Assembly (NCBI GenBank): GCA_016721565.1
Contig: JADKHW010000001.1
Location: 496,001-560,000 of the forward strand
Direction: 5' to 3'
From: a bacterium
GTDB taxonomy: Bacteria; Electryoneota; RPQS01
Length of the DNA: 64,000 nucleotides
Numbering within the stretch: position 1 is the stretch's first letter; every line of letters begins with the position of its first letter. Below are positions 37,816 to 47,358 of the stretch, one piece after another. The notes beneath the pieces were generated by a model. It was not told the origin of the DNA and searched no databases. It saw only the letters and a list, made by a program, of their open reading frames with translations. The position numbers and the translations under genes were made by a program.

Positions 37816-39225
37816 ATGCCCCGACGTAGTTCTCGTCCTATTGTTCAGCTTGTTGGCAATCTCGCGAAGATTGCCATTCCGCTCGTGCTAATTGCCGCAG
37901 CGGCATGGTGGTTCTTGAATCGCGATGTCACGCCCTATGGTCAATTACGCATAACATCCACGATCAAAGGCGCGGATATCTATATTGATGGTGTTCAGAC
38001 GGGAGCGTTGACGGATTCCATTCTGCTCGATGTTGAGATTGGGCGCAGATTGATAACCGTGCGCGGACCAGGACTCGTGTCAGATCCCGAAGTTGCCATT
38101 GTCGAGATCCAGCAGGACAGAATGTCAATCGCGACTTTTGTGATGTCCGATTCGGCACGTTTAGCAACTCCGGATATTGTGCCTGTTAGAGACGGTGTCC
38201 GTCAAGACATCTTCAGCACAGATGAGGAAATGATTCGTTCAATTCCAGCTGCTCCGCAACGGAAGTCCATGCTTGATTTCTCCGATTTTGGTGACGACGA
38301 GTTGACAAACACAAATCGAAACAATGGATCTAGGACTGAAACAACTAAGCCAGCTCCTCGCCTGTCTCAATCATCAGGCTCCGCGCCTAACCAGATAAGT
38401 GAAGTAACCCGCACATCGCTCACGGGCACACAGATTACAGTCACCTCTGAGCCGACTGGCGCGCTGATCATTGTGAATGGCGCGCGCACGATGAATCGCA
38501 CGCCCTACACATTCCGCGGCCTCGATCGCGGCTATTACGTTTTCTCGCTTGAACTTGCTGAACATCTTGCAACACCAGACAGCATCGAAATCGCATTATC
38601 TGAGAGCGGGCAGAGCGAGCTTGCTTCATTCTCATTGCAACCGGTAAACAAGCTTCCTGTTCCGCAACTCTCTGTTCAAACTAGACCGTTAGCGGCTGGC
38701 ATTCGAATTGACGGGACTGCGGTCGGCGTCGGCTCTGCGAAGGTCAGTTCAAATTATGGCGCACGCATTATCGAGTTCGCTAATGTCCCCGGCTACAAAA
38801 CGCCGGAGCCTGTCCGCGTCAATGTAACCACCGAAAGCCCCGACCATGAGATCATTGGAACCTACGAGCGCCTTAGCGGTTCCGCTTTAGTGGCAGTGGT
38901 TCCAAATGAGAACTTCATCAAATTTGACGGTAAGAAATTGCGCGTGTACATTGATAACGAACTAATCCTCGACGGACCAAAAGACTCCTTCGACGCAACG
39001 CTTCTGGGCAGCTTGTACCCTGGAGAACGTGCAATCAAGGTGCAGTACGAAGATTTGATAACAGAAGAAATCGTGCAATTGACAGATGGATCCGTTGCTG
39101 AGCTGACAATTCGCGTCGACGCAATGTTCGGGAAACGCAAGCTGAAGTTTAAGGCTAAGACCGACATTCCGTTGGACAAGTGGCAAGCCCGCTACAAAAA
39201 ATCAAACGTGTTGACACAAAGTTGA
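37816..39225 (+). CDS. Membrane-anchored protein with repeated PEGA-type domains
   Basis: 469 residues. One N-terminal membrane segment (IAIPLVLIAAAAWWFL), then repeats of PEGA-like beta modules: GQLRITSTIKGADIYIDGVQTG (about 40-60), ITVTSEPTGALIIVNGARTM (about 210-235), and a weaker third at LPVPQLSVQTRPLAAGIRID. A Ser/Thr/Asn-rich linker lies between the first two. PEGA domains are surface or periplasmic modules with no assigned activity. The gene's end overlaps the long open frame of the next gene by 46 bases. Confidence 0.72.
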   Translation: MPRRSSRPIVQLVGNLAKIAIPLVLIAAAAWWFLNRDVTPYGQLRITSTIKGADIYIDGVQTGALTDSILLDVEIGRRLITVRGPGLVSDPEVAIVEIQQDRMSIATFVMSDSARLATPDIVPVRDGVRQDIFSTDEEMIRSIPAAPQRKSMLDFSDFGDDELTNTNRNNGSRTETTKPAPRLSQSSGSAPNQISEVTRTSLTGTQITVTSEPTGALIIVNGARTMNRTPYTFRGLDRGYYVFSLELAEHLATPDSIEIALSESGQSELASFSLQPVNKLPVPQLSVQTRPLAAGIRIDGTAVGVGSAKVSSNYGARIIEFANVPGYKTPEPVRVNVTTESPDHEIIGTYERLSGSALVAVVPNENFIKFDGKKLRVYIDNELILDGPKDSFDATLLGSLYPGERAIKVQYEDLITEEIVQLTDGSVAELTIRVDAMFGKRKLKFKAKTDIPLDKWQARYKKSNVLTQS

Positions 39226-40025
39226 GCGAGACAGCCCGAGGAGCGAACAACCGCGGTAGAGACCCTCAGCTGGAGGGTTTTTTACTTGAAAAAGAACGGC
39301 TGAACCGCTACCTTTCACGCCACGGAATTTGTTCACGCCGCGCTGCAGATACTCTGATTGAGTCTGGCAGGGTGGAGGTGAACCACAAGCGCGTTACAAC
39401 ACTAGGAACCATGATTGATCCACAACGTGATACAATTCACGTTGACGGCAAGCGAGTCAAAGAGGCCCCAGAGCCGCGGGTATTAATGTTCAACAAACCT
39501 ATTGGTGTGCTGAGCACATGCAAAGTTGGCAGAGAAGTAGGGCCGATTATTCTCGATTATCTTCCCGATGATCGCCGCTATTTCCCCGTTGGCAGACTCG
39601 ACAAAGATTCATCCGGACTCTTGCTCGTGACAGATGACGGTGAACTTGCGAATGTGCTGTCCCATCCCCGCTACGGTTCACAAAAAGTCTATCGCGTTGA
39701 AGTTCATCCGCCGCTTGAACGTAGCCAAGCAATGAAATTGTCAAAGGGGATCTTGCTCTCCGACGGCCCCGCGCAAGCATTGGGCGTTAGAGAGATAACT
39801 TCTTCTATTTATGAAGTGACACTTGCCGACGGTCGCAAGCGCCAATTGCGCCGCATGATCACAGCGATTGGATCGCACGTAAAGTCTCTCACTCGCGTCG
39901 AACAAGCGGGGCTGTTTCTCGGCAACCTACGGCCGGGTCGGTGGCGCGAACTCACTGGCACAGAAAAAAAACTCCTTCGCAAGAAGTTTTCACAACTCTC
40001 AGATCAACCCCTTGAAGAGGATTGA
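39180..40025 (+). CDS. 16S/23S rRNA pseudouridine synthase (RsuA/RluB family)
   Basis: Core of about 240 residues: S4 RNA-binding domain (RLNRYLSRHGICSRRAADTLI), then the synthase domain with GRLDKDSSGLLLVTDDGEL holding the catalytic Asp, and RQLRRMITAIG. It isomerises a specific rRNA uridine; RluB, RluE and RsuA cannot be separated here. The start is unclear. The frame is open from a GTG at 39180, overlapping the PEGA gene, but residues before ERLNRYL look unrelated. A TTG at 39286 with GGAGG 9 bases before would give MKKERLNRYL if one A were missing from the run at 39289-39293. I favour that start with a sequence error. Confidence 0.88.
   Translation: MASPLQKIKRVDTKLSETARGANNRGRDPQLEGFLLEKERLNRYLSRHGICSRRAADTLIESGRVEVNHKRVTTLGTMIDPQRDTIHVDGKRVKEAPEPRVLMFNKPIGVLSTCKVGREVGPIILDYLPDDRRYFPVGRLDKDSSGLLLVTDDGELANVLSHPRYGSQKVYRVEVHPPLERSQAMKLSKGILLSDGPAQALGVREITSSIYEVTLADGRKRQLRRMITAIGSHVKSLTRVEQAGLFLGNLRPGRWRELTGTEKKLLRKKFSQLSDQPLEED
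39262..39284 (+). terminator. Terminator-like hairpin at the start of the pseudouridine synthase gene
   Basis: ACCCTC-AGCTG-GAGGGT (39262-39278) followed by six T residues. The right arm includes GGAGGG, which could serve as the ribosome-binding site for the TTG at 39286. The hairpin may end the NfeD-SPFH-PEGA transcript, or pair away the ribosome-binding site, or be chance. Confidence 0.45.
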
Positions 40026-40028
40026 CAT

Positions 40029-40253
40029 ATGTTCTTGGTTGATGAGGAACACCTGATTATTCACAGTATGGCTTCGCCAAAGTACGAATGCCAAATCAAG
40101 AAGATCCCTGAAGACAAGCGCCGCAAGATCTACACGATTGACCAAGTCAAGCGCATGATCGACCCTCAGCATCGCCCTCAGTACAACGGTTGTCAATGGT
40201 GTATGGCCGAGTATCATACTTTTGATATGCAGAGTATTTTTCGTCGAGACTGA
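40029..40253 (+). CDS. Small CxxC protein of unknown function coupled to selB
   Basis: 74 residues. I do not recognise a family. AGAGGA lies about 10 bases before the ATG; a second in-frame ATG is at 40068. The sequence is charged and ends with NGCQWCMAEYHTFDM, where the CxxC could bind a metal or be redox-active. It starts 3 bases after the pseudouridine synthase stop, and its TGA overlaps the selB start by one base (TGATG). This tight packing argues that it is a real gene and suggests a link to SelB or selenoprotein synthesis, which is inference only. Confidence 0.6.
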   Translation: MFLVDEEHLIIHSMASPKYECQIKKIPEDKRRKIYTIDQVKRMIDPQHRPQYNGCQWCMAEYHTFDMQSIFRRD

Positions 40254-42130
40254 TGGGTCATGTAATCATCGGTACAGCGGGACACATTGATCACGGCAAG
40301 TCTTCGCTTGTCCGCGCCCTTACAGGTACTGACCCAGATCGTCTGCCCGAAGAGAAACGGCGCCAGATCACAATTGATCTCGGCTACGCGTTCCTTGATG
40401 ATGTAGCGGCAATTATCGACGTCCCCGGCCATGAAAAGTTCATACACAACATGGTTGCCGGGGCTACGACAATTGATTTTGCGATACTCGTCATCGCCTC
40501 CGATGATGGAATCATGCCACAGACGCGCGAGCATCTGCACATTCTACGCTTGCTTGGACTGAAACACGGCACAATCGTACTGACAAAGATTGGCATGACT
40601 GAAGCCGATTGGCGAACACTCGTCAAGGAGCAGATCCGGTCAACCGTGCGCGATACCTTTCTCGCAAACGCTAATATCTTTGAAGTCGATTCACTGAGCG
40701 GGACAGGAATTCCTGAACTTCGTACATTTCTGCTATCGGAACTCCCCAAGCTTCCCTTGCGTAGCACGTCCGATGTATTGCGAATACCTATAGACAGCGT
40801 CTTCAATGTTCATGGCCACGGCACTGTAGTAACAGGCACAGTCCTATCTGGTACCGTTGAGCGTGAGCAAAAGCTTGAATTGCTCCCCGGCAGAATTCCA
40901 GCCCGCGTGAAGCAATTGCAATCCAACGCTCATGAACAAACTGTGATCAAGTCAGGCATGCGCGCTGCATTAAATTTGAACACCGATGCGCTGCCAATTC
41001 GCGGTCAAACACTTACTACACCTGGATCGCTGACCTCATCGCGTCGTCTCGCAGTGAGTTTCGAGCAAATACCGGACGCACCACACGTCAAAGATCGTCA
41101 ACGTGTGCGCTTTCTGATCGGTACTCAAGAAGTCATGGGCCGCTATCGCTTCATTGGCAGCAAAGAATCGAGCCAGTATGCGCTCGTCTTGCTTGACCAT
41201 GAAGTTGTTGCCGCATGGGGCGACCATTTTATTATGCGCCGCTATTCTCCGATGGACACAATGGGTGGAGGTCACGTACTTGATTTGGATCCGCCATTGC
41301 GCGGGACCCGTCAACGCGAACATGCGACAACACGATTGGCCGCATTGAATTGCACCTCCCAAGATCAAGCGATACTGCTCTGGCTTGAACAACGTGCACC
41401 CTTTGGAATTCCTCTTCGTACAGTTTGCCAACTATTCGCGTTGTCCGAAGACAAGTTTCGCGCAATGTTTCTTAAATCCGATTCTGCAGTACAATTTCAG
41501 TCCGGATTTGTCTTTCACACTAATTCTCAACTGAATTGGAACGAAACGATCGCCCAAAAGCTAAAGAGATCGCACACCGAACAGCCGGACGTTGCGGGTT
41601 TCTCTGCACTGCACATCTCATCAGCATTACCGCTTCTTCCGACTGCATTGCTAGACTGGACCCTCGCGCGACTTGCCAGTTCAAAGAAGATTATCCAAGA
41701 AGGCGCGCTCTTCAAGCAGGTTGGAGCGGTTCCCTCGCTTGACGCACGCTTGACCGTGCTTGTTGACGAAGTGATGAATCGTCTTGCGCAAGACGGGTTC
41801 GCGCCCTCCTCGTCTGCCGTTATCGCAGAGGCGCTTAGGCAACCTAAAGCTGAGATCGAGAAAGCGCTTGTCGCCGCCTTTAGACTCGAACGCGCAATTC
41901 GCCTCGGTAACGACATGTTCTTCGACCGAAACGTGTTTGAACAAGCTACTGAACGTGTCAAACTAATTCTAAAAAATCGCGGAGCCTTACAAGTCTCCGA
42001 TCTAAGCAAGGAACTGAACTCATCAAGAAAATATGTAGTTCCGTTTCTCGAATACCTCGACACAATAGCTATTACTGAACGCCGGGGCAACGACCGCGTA
42101 CCCGGGCGCAACTTTGAAAAGAAGAACTAA
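40253..42130 (+). CDS. selB: Selenocysteine-specific elongation factor SelB
   Basis: 625 residues. SelB delivers Sec-tRNA(Sec) to UGA codons by binding a SECIS hairpin in the mRNA. GTPase domain with G1 GHIDHGKSS, G3 DVPGHEKF and IVLTKIGM as G4; then EF-Tu-like domains 2 and 3 (SVFNVHGHGTVVTGTV). A long C-terminal region of winged-helix repeats (about 380-620) ends in LQVSDLSKELNSSRKYVVPFLEYLD, the SECIS-binding part. Coupled to the preceding small gene by a 1-base overlap. Works with selA (34317) and tRNA-Sec (50352). Confidence 0.97.
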   Translation: MGHVIIGTAGHIDHGKSSLVRALTGTDPDRLPEEKRRQITIDLGYAFLDDVAAIIDVPGHEKFIHNMVAGATTIDFAILVIASDDGIMPQTREHLHILRLLGLKHGTIVLTKIGMTEADWRTLVKEQIRSTVRDTFLANANIFEVDSLSGTGIPELRTFLLSELPKLPLRSTSDVLRIPIDSVFNVHGHGTVVTGTVLSGTVEREQKLELLPGRIPARVKQLQSNAHEQTVIKSGMRAALNLNTDALPIRGQTLTTPGSLTSSRRLAVSFEQIPDAPHVKDRQRVRFLIGTQEVMGRYRFIGSKESSQYALVLLDHEVVAAWGDHFIMRRYSPMDTMGGGHVLDLDPPLRGTRQREHATTRLAALNCTSQDQAILLWLEQRAPFGIPLRTVCQLFALSEDKFRAMFLKSDSAVQFQSGFVFHTNSQLNWNETIAQKLKRSHTEQPDVAGFSALHISSALPLLPTALLDWTLARLASSKKIIQEGALFKQVGAVPSLDARLTVLVDEVMNRLAQDGFAPSSSAVIAEALRQPKAEIEKALVAAFRLERAIRLGNDMFFDRNVFEQATERVKLILKNRGALQVSDLSKELNSSRKYVVPFLEYLDTIAITERRGNDRVPGRNFEKKN

Positions 42131-42133
42131 TCT

Positions 42134-43654
42134 GTGCGCCGCATAATTCTCGCAATCCTCGACGGCTATGGCCTCGCGCCTGATAGCCCATATAACGCAG
42201 TTACACAAGCAGATACTCCGTTTCTCGACAAGTTGTGGAAGGACTGTCCTTCAGCAACCTTGATCACATGCGGTGAAGACGTTGGCTTGCCAATTGGTCA
42301 AATGGGAAATAGCGAAGTCGGACACCTGAACATCGGCGCTGGCCGTGTTGTTTATCAAGACATCACTCGTATTGATGTATCCATCCGTAATGGTGAGTTT
42401 TATAAAAACCCGGTTCTCCTGAATTTGATTCACGATGTGAAGTCACGCGGCGTAGCTTTGCATCTCCTCGGACTTGTTAGCGATGGTGGAGTGCATTCAT
42501 CATTGAATCATCTGAACGCTATACTTGAAACCTGTCGCCGCCAAGAATTTCACGATGTTACCATTCACGTGTTCACCGATGGTCGCGACACGCCGCCGCA
42601 CAGCGGCAAAGGTCATATCGCACAACTGGAGAGTTGGATTGCGCAACTCGGTGTAGGTCAAATAGCCACAGTGTCCGGGCGCTACTACGCAATGGATCGC
42701 GACAAGCGCTGGGACAGATTACATAAGGCTTACGACGCACTCTGTTTAGGCGAAGGGGTCGATGCGCCATCTGCAATCGCCGCAGTTGAAGCATCATATG
42801 ATTCTGGCGTGACGGACGAGTTCATTTTGCCATCCGTGATTCGCCGCAATTCAACTTCGGTAATTCGTCCGCAGGATGGAGTCCTCTTTTTTAATTTTCG
42901 ATCAGATCGCGCCCGCCAATTGACAGCTGCATTGACTAATGACAGCTTCACCGAGTTCCCCTGCCCTACAAAAGTCAAATCATACGTAACGATGACGCAG
43001 TATCATGAGGCTTGCACCTTCCCAGTACTTTATCCACCACAGCGAATGACAAATATTCTCGGCAAGGTACTATCCAATGATAACCTAAAGCAACTTCGCA
43101 TCGCCGAAACAGAGAAATACCCACACGTCACCTTCTTCTTTAACGGCGGCGAAGATACGCCGTTCAATGGGGAAGAACGCATCATGGTGCAGTCCCCCAA
43201 AGTTGCGACATATGATTTGCAGCCGGAGATGAGCGCGGCGGAAGTTACTCATAAACTCTGTGACTCGATTCATAGCAAGAAATTCGATTTCATCTGCGTG
43301 AACTTTGCAAATTGCGACATGGTCGGGCACACTGGTGTGATGCAGGCCGCAGTCAAGGCGGTCGAAACGGTGGACAAGAGTGTGAAAGCTATGTGCGAGG
43401 CTGCAAGCGAATGCGACTACGCACTCTTGATCACCGCAGATCACGGCAATGCCGAGCAAATGTGGGATCCGGTAACAAACGGTCCGCATACAGCCCACAC
43501 AACGAATTTGGTTCCGCTTGCCCTATACAATGCCGACGCCGAAATGAAACTTGCAGACGGTGGAAGACTTGCTGATCTTTCGCCCACAATCCTTGACTAC
43601 ATGGGTTTGCCCAAGCCCGTTGAAATGACTGGCCGCTCACTTTTGTGTCGTTAA
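42134..43654 (+). CDS. gpmI: 2,3-bisphosphoglycerate-independent phosphoglycerate mutase
   Basis: 506 residues from a GTG, typical length. Interconverts 3- and 2-phosphoglycerate with two Mn2+ ions. Metal and catalytic motifs: LAILDGYG at the start, the phosphorylated Ser S60 in GQMGNSEVGH, HVFTDGRDTPP, FFNFRSDRARQL, FANCDMVGHTG and ITADHGNAEQM. The stop overlaps the start of the next gene by 10 bases. Confidence 0.97.
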   Translation: MRRIILAILDGYGLAPDSPYNAVTQADTPFLDKLWKDCPSATLITCGEDVGLPIGQMGNSEVGHLNIGAGRVVYQDITRIDVSIRNGEFYKNPVLLNLIHDVKSRGVALHLLGLVSDGGVHSSLNHLNAILETCRRQEFHDVTIHVFTDGRDTPPHSGKGHIAQLESWIAQLGVGQIATVSGRYYAMDRDKRWDRLHKAYDALCLGEGVDAPSAIAAVEASYDSGVTDEFILPSVIRRNSTSVIRPQDGVLFFNFRSDRARQLTAALTNDSFTEFPCPTKVKSYVTMTQYHEACTFPVLYPPQRMTNILGKVLSNDNLKQLRIAETEKYPHVTFFFNGGEDTPFNGEERIMVQSPKVATYDLQPEMSAAEVTHKLCDSIHSKKFDFICVNFANCDMVGHTGVMQAAVKAVETVDKSVKAMCEAASECDYALLITADHGNAEQMWDPVTNGPHTAHTTNLVPLALYNADAEMKLADGGRLADLSPTILDYMGLPKPVEMTGRSLLCR

Positions 43655-44814
43655 GTTTGCTAACCGGCGAATCCAGAACACCCGTTCTGATCGCTCTTGT
43701 CATTGGACTCATTCTGCGAGTTGTATTCATCATCACAACTCCTTTTAATGAACCAGAGAGAATAGGCAAGTTATCAGCCTATAACGATGAACCCGCGCAC
43801 GTCGAGTACACAAGCCACATTGTGAGATTCGAGACACTTCCACGCACAATCTCGCCAATAACACAAAACTTGCACGGCAGTCTCCCGACGTTTGAGAATT
43901 ATCAATCGCCGCTTGCCTACATATTGCACGCCCTTGCCTGCAAGCCTTTCGATGTCAAGAGCGCGGACAGTATCGCCATAATCGGACGCTGGCTTTCGCT
44001 TGCCTACATGGTCTTGCTATTGCTTGTTGCCGCGACAATCTTTAACGAACTCGGTCGAGCCGTCAGCTCGGAGTCGCGGTCAATCTTCATTATCTTTCTC
44101 GCTCTTTCAGGCGTCTTTGTGCGATTCTCGTCGCTTGCCGGAAATGAAATGCTTGCTTGGCTTATGTTTGGATGGATTATTATGGCCTATCTAAGCCATG
44201 AGCGCTATGCATCGTCCCGCAATTTCTATTGGCTAATTATTGCATTTATCCTCGGCCTCTATGTTAAGTTGTCCGTACTGCTCTTTGCACCGATTGTCGG
44301 GTTAGTCATCGCCCGGACCTACTCTGCAAATCACGGCCGCGCAGTCATTGGAGCACTCTATGTTCTCATAACCTGCATTCCTCTCGCAGCCTACAACTAT
44401 TTTGTGTTTGGCAGTCCAATTCCTCTTGCCGCTGGATTCGGTGAACCAGTGTGGAGAATGCCCGACTTGAACTCCTTAATGCACGTTTCACGCTCCGCAG
44501 TCTTCCCTTGGAGCGAATTGTGGAGAAATTGGATCGGCCTTGCGCTCTTTGCCCCGGCTTTGATCCTACTCGGATGGGTTGCCTTTGGGATTATAAAAAA
44601 GATGCGTGAATCATCATGGGCCTTTCTGATTTCTGTAATCAGCTTGTCCGCCTTTGCATGGCTCAATCTGCGTTACGATCAAGCGGAAGGCCGCTACCTC
44701 TTTGTCGCGTGGCCCGCATTCATCATCGGCGTTGAAGCCTTGCCGCATAAACTTCGGTCGCCGTGGTTGTGGCTTCTAATGCTTCTCTTACCTTACCTAC
44801 TCTTTGTCTTCTAA
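43645..44814 (+). CDS. Polytopic membrane protein, probable lipid-linked-sugar glycosyltransferase
   Basis: 389 residues from a GTG, with around nine hydrophobic segments. The first extracytoplasmic loop holds YNDEPAHVEYTSHIV and LPTFENYQSPLAYIL, the acidic-pair and substrate-loop pattern of GT39/ArnT-like and DUF2142 membrane proteins that move sugars from polyprenyl-phosphate donors. First gene of a four-gene glycan cluster with the flippase and two glycosyltransferases. The substrate is unknown. Confidence 0.7.
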   Translation: MSLSLLTGESRTPVLIALVIGLILRVVFIITTPFNEPERIGKLSAYNDEPAHVEYTSHIVRFETLPRTISPITQNLHGSLPTFENYQSPLAYILHALACKPFDVKSADSIAIIGRWLSLAYMVLLLLVAATIFNELGRAVSSESRSIFIIFLALSGVFVRFSSLAGNEMLAWLMFGWIIMAYLSHERYASSRNFYWLIIAFILGLYVKLSVLLFAPIVGLVIARTYSANHGRAVIGALYVLITCIPLAAYNYFVFGSPIPLAAGFGEPVWRMPDLNSLMHVSRSAVFPWSELWRNWIGLALFAPALILLGWVAFGIIKKMRESSWAFLISVISLSAFAWLNLRYDQAEGRYLFVAWPAFIIGVEALPHKLRSPWLWLLMLLLPYLLFVF

Positions 44815-46279
44815 CGGCGTCTTTCACAAACTGCGTTCGCTGACAAAAGAGTCAGTTGTTTACGGATTTGCTCACGTGCTGACGCGCTCCGTAACATTTC
44901 TCCTACTCCCGTACTACAGTCATAGAATGACCGCCGCCGATTACGGCGAGTTATCACTATACTACTTGTTTTTGGCAATTGTTCAAACATTCTACATCTA
45001 CGGATTGGACATTGCCTATCTTCGTTTTTACAATCTGACCGATCACGGTAAGAGCAAAGCGGAAGTTAACGGCACCGTCCTCATTGCAAGCTTAATCACA
45101 AGTCTTGCCTTAAGTGCGATACTTGCACTCTTTAGCGTTGAACTTGGCAAGCTGCTGATTCACGCGCCGCAAAACGCCTCCAGCGTTCCGTCAAATGTTT
45201 TGCTCTGCATATCAATTTTGTTCTTTGACACGATTAGCACGTTTCCGTTTCTCAAGCTCCGTAGCGACAACCGACCACTCGTTTTTTCAGCACAAAAACT
45301 AATCAATGTCGGCATAAATCTCGGACTTAACATCTGGTTGATTGAAGGCATGAACATGGGCCTTCGCGGCGTGCTTTGGGCGAATTTGATTGCCAGCATC
45401 ATCACAACTGTTTTGTTGCTGCCGGATATCCTGAAGTTATGTAAGTTTAAGATTGACGGCCCGTTACTGCGTGAAATGCTTGCATTCGGGATCCCCAACG
45501 TGCCGACCTACTTGTTTGTCATGGTGGTGGAGCTTGCTGATCGTAAAGCACTCGAAGTGTATCGCGGAGTTTCGGAAGCCGGTCTATATTCCGCCGGTTA
45601 CAAACTCGGAATGTTCATGGGTGTTGTTAACGCTGCATTCCGTTTCGCTTGGCAACCGTTCTTTCTAAAACATGCCCAAGATGAACAGGCACCAACGCTT
45701 TTCGCTAAAACAATGACCTACTATGTTCTCGTCGCAACGTCATTGATGGTTTGGCTCACATTGTTCATTCCGCCGCTTGTGCAAACGGATCTACCGCTTG
45801 TCGGCAGCCTTATCGCACCTGCATTCTGGGCCGGCTTGTCGATATTTCCATTGATTCTCGCTGCCCACATCTTTGATGGCATATATGCCAACTTGATGGT
45901 TGGAATTTATCTGAAGAAGGCAACCCGCAAACTGCCGCTCGTGACCGGCGTCGCCGCACTTTTCACAATCGTTGCCAACATAATCCTCGTGCCGCTTTAC
46001 GGCATGATAGCCGCAGCTTGGATAACACTTGCGGCATTCTTGATTCAGGCCGTTGCCTTGTATCTCACTGTAAATCGCATCTATCCGATTTCCTATGAGT
46101 GGGGACGGATTGCAACGTTGTTCATCGTAGGTGGTTCATTTACCGCAGTTGCCGCACTTGCGCCGTTAACTCTCTATTGGCGAATTGCGCTGGCCATCGC
46201 TTTTCCCCTCGCGCTTTTTGCGTTTCGCTTTTTCCCAGAAAACGAGCTGCGCTCAATTCGTCGCCTGATTCGGTTATGA
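44804..46279 (+). CDS. Wzx-type polysaccharide flippase (MOP superfamily)
   Basis: 491 residues from a TTG. About 12-14 hydrophobic helices. It opens with SVVYGFAHVLTRSVTFLLLPYYSHRMTAADYGEL-like sequence (the part LLPYYSHRMTAADYG is diagnostic of O-antigen/teichoic acid exporters). Such proteins move lipid-linked oligosaccharides across the cytoplasmic membrane. It overlaps the preceding gene by 11 bases, and its TGA overlaps the next ATG (ATGA), so the cluster is tightly coupled. Confidence 0.9.
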   Translation: MSSNGVFHKLRSLTKESVVYGFAHVLTRSVTFLLLPYYSHRMTAADYGELSLYYLFLAIVQTFYIYGLDIAYLRFYNLTDHGKSKAEVNGTVLIASLITSLALSAILALFSVELGKLLIHAPQNASSVPSNVLLCISILFFDTISTFPFLKLRSDNRPLVFSAQKLINVGINLGLNIWLIEGMNMGLRGVLWANLIASIITTVLLLPDILKLCKFKIDGPLLREMLAFGIPNVPTYLFVMVVELADRKALEVYRGVSEAGLYSAGYKLGMFMGVVNAAFRFAWQPFFLKHAQDEQAPTLFAKTMTYYVLVATSLMVWLTLFIPPLVQTDLPLVGSLIAPAFWAGLSIFPLILAAHIFDGIYANLMVGIYLKKATRKLPLVTGVAALFTIVANIILVPLYGMIAAAWITLAAFLIQAVALYLTVNRIYPISYEWGRIATLFIVGGSFTAVAALAPLTLYWRIALAIAFPLALFAFRFFPENELRSIRRLIRL

Positions 46280-47358
46280 AGATTCTTTACGTCGCGCCTG
46301 AGCATGTGTCCGGCACGCTGAGTCTATTCAAACGCGAGCATGAACGGCGCGGTGATACTTGCCGATTCGTTACTTTCTGGCACAGTCAATGGGATTTCCC
46401 TGACGATATCTGTCTAAACTTGCACGGCATGCCTAATCGCGCATGGGTTAAGTCACTGCGCAAAGCCGTCGCATCCGAACCCCATGATGTGCCATCTCGC
46501 GTTGTCAACGGAATGCTTCCAATATGGAATCCAAATCCAATTATCCGCGCCATGTTTGCCTTGCGCGATGAGCGAAATTGGAAACTGATTTGGCGCGCAG
46601 TTCAAGAATATGGACTCTTTGATTTCGATATTTTGCACTTGGACGGCGGCGCGGATTTCACACGTGATGCAAGGTTCGCGCGAGCATTTAAACAAAGTGG
46701 TAAAGGCGTTATATCGTATTTTCACGGATCCGATCTTCGCGCCCGTGGATATATCCCAGAGGTCGACGCAATAACGGACCTGCGCCTAACACCTGAATGG
46801 GATCTCGCCGCGCTCGATGCTCGATTACACTATTCCTATCTTCCTGTCGCATTGGATTCCTTTGAGTATCGACAGTATAATCCTTCCGGAAAAATCAGAG
46901 TAGGACACGCCGCTCGAAATCCTCTGAAAGGAACTGTTCACGTTTTGGAGGCAATTGTGCAACTCAAAACAACGAATGATGTTGAATTTGTTTTGATCAA
47001 AGATATGAGCTATTCAGAGGCACTGACCGCCAAACGCTCATGTGACTTATTTGTTGATCAACTGACGAACGAAGGCGGATGGGGCTACGGCATGAGCGGT
47101 GTCGAAGCACTCGCAATGGGAATTCCAGTTATCACAAATATCCCATCAGAGATGCGCCCCTTGATAGGTGGTCATCCATTCATCCAAGCCGACCCAACAA
47201 CGATTGCTAATGTACTTCAGAGTTGCATCAATTCACCAGAACTTATGCGCTCTGTTTCTGAATCGGGCCGCAATTGGGCAGTTGAGCGCCATTCTGTCGA
47301 GCGTGTAACGGACTCGCTTTATGCTCACTATAAAAAAATGGGTTGGCTGAAGTCGTGA
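46276..47358 (+). CDS. Glycosyltransferase family 4-like protein
   Basis: 360 residues from the ATG at 46276 (MKILYVAPEHVSGTLSLF); the frame is open upstream but that part lies in the flippase gene. GT-B fold: N-terminal domain with DILHLDGGADF and ISYFHGSDLR. C-terminal domain with GHAARNPLKGTVHVLEAI and the nucleotide-sugar binding region YGMSGVEALAMGIPVI with a conserved Glu. It is a retaining sugar transferase; donor unknown. The next gene starts 16 bases before its stop. Confidence 0.88.
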   Translation: MKILYVAPEHVSGTLSLFKREHERRGDTCRFVTFWHSQWDFPDDICLNLHGMPNRAWVKSLRKAVASEPHDVPSRVVNGMLPIWNPNPIIRAMFALRDERNWKLIWRAVQEYGLFDFDILHLDGGADFTRDARFARAFKQSGKGVISYFHGSDLRARGYIPEVDAITDLRLTPEWDLAALDARLHYSYLPVALDSFEYRQYNPSGKIRVGHAARNPLKGTVHVLEAIVQLKTTNDVEFVLIKDMSYSEALTAKRSCDLFVDQLTNEGGWGYGMSGVEALAMGIPVITNIPSEMRPLIGGHPFIQADPTTIANVLQSCINSPELMRSVSESGRNWAVERHSVERVTDSLYAHYKKMGWLKS

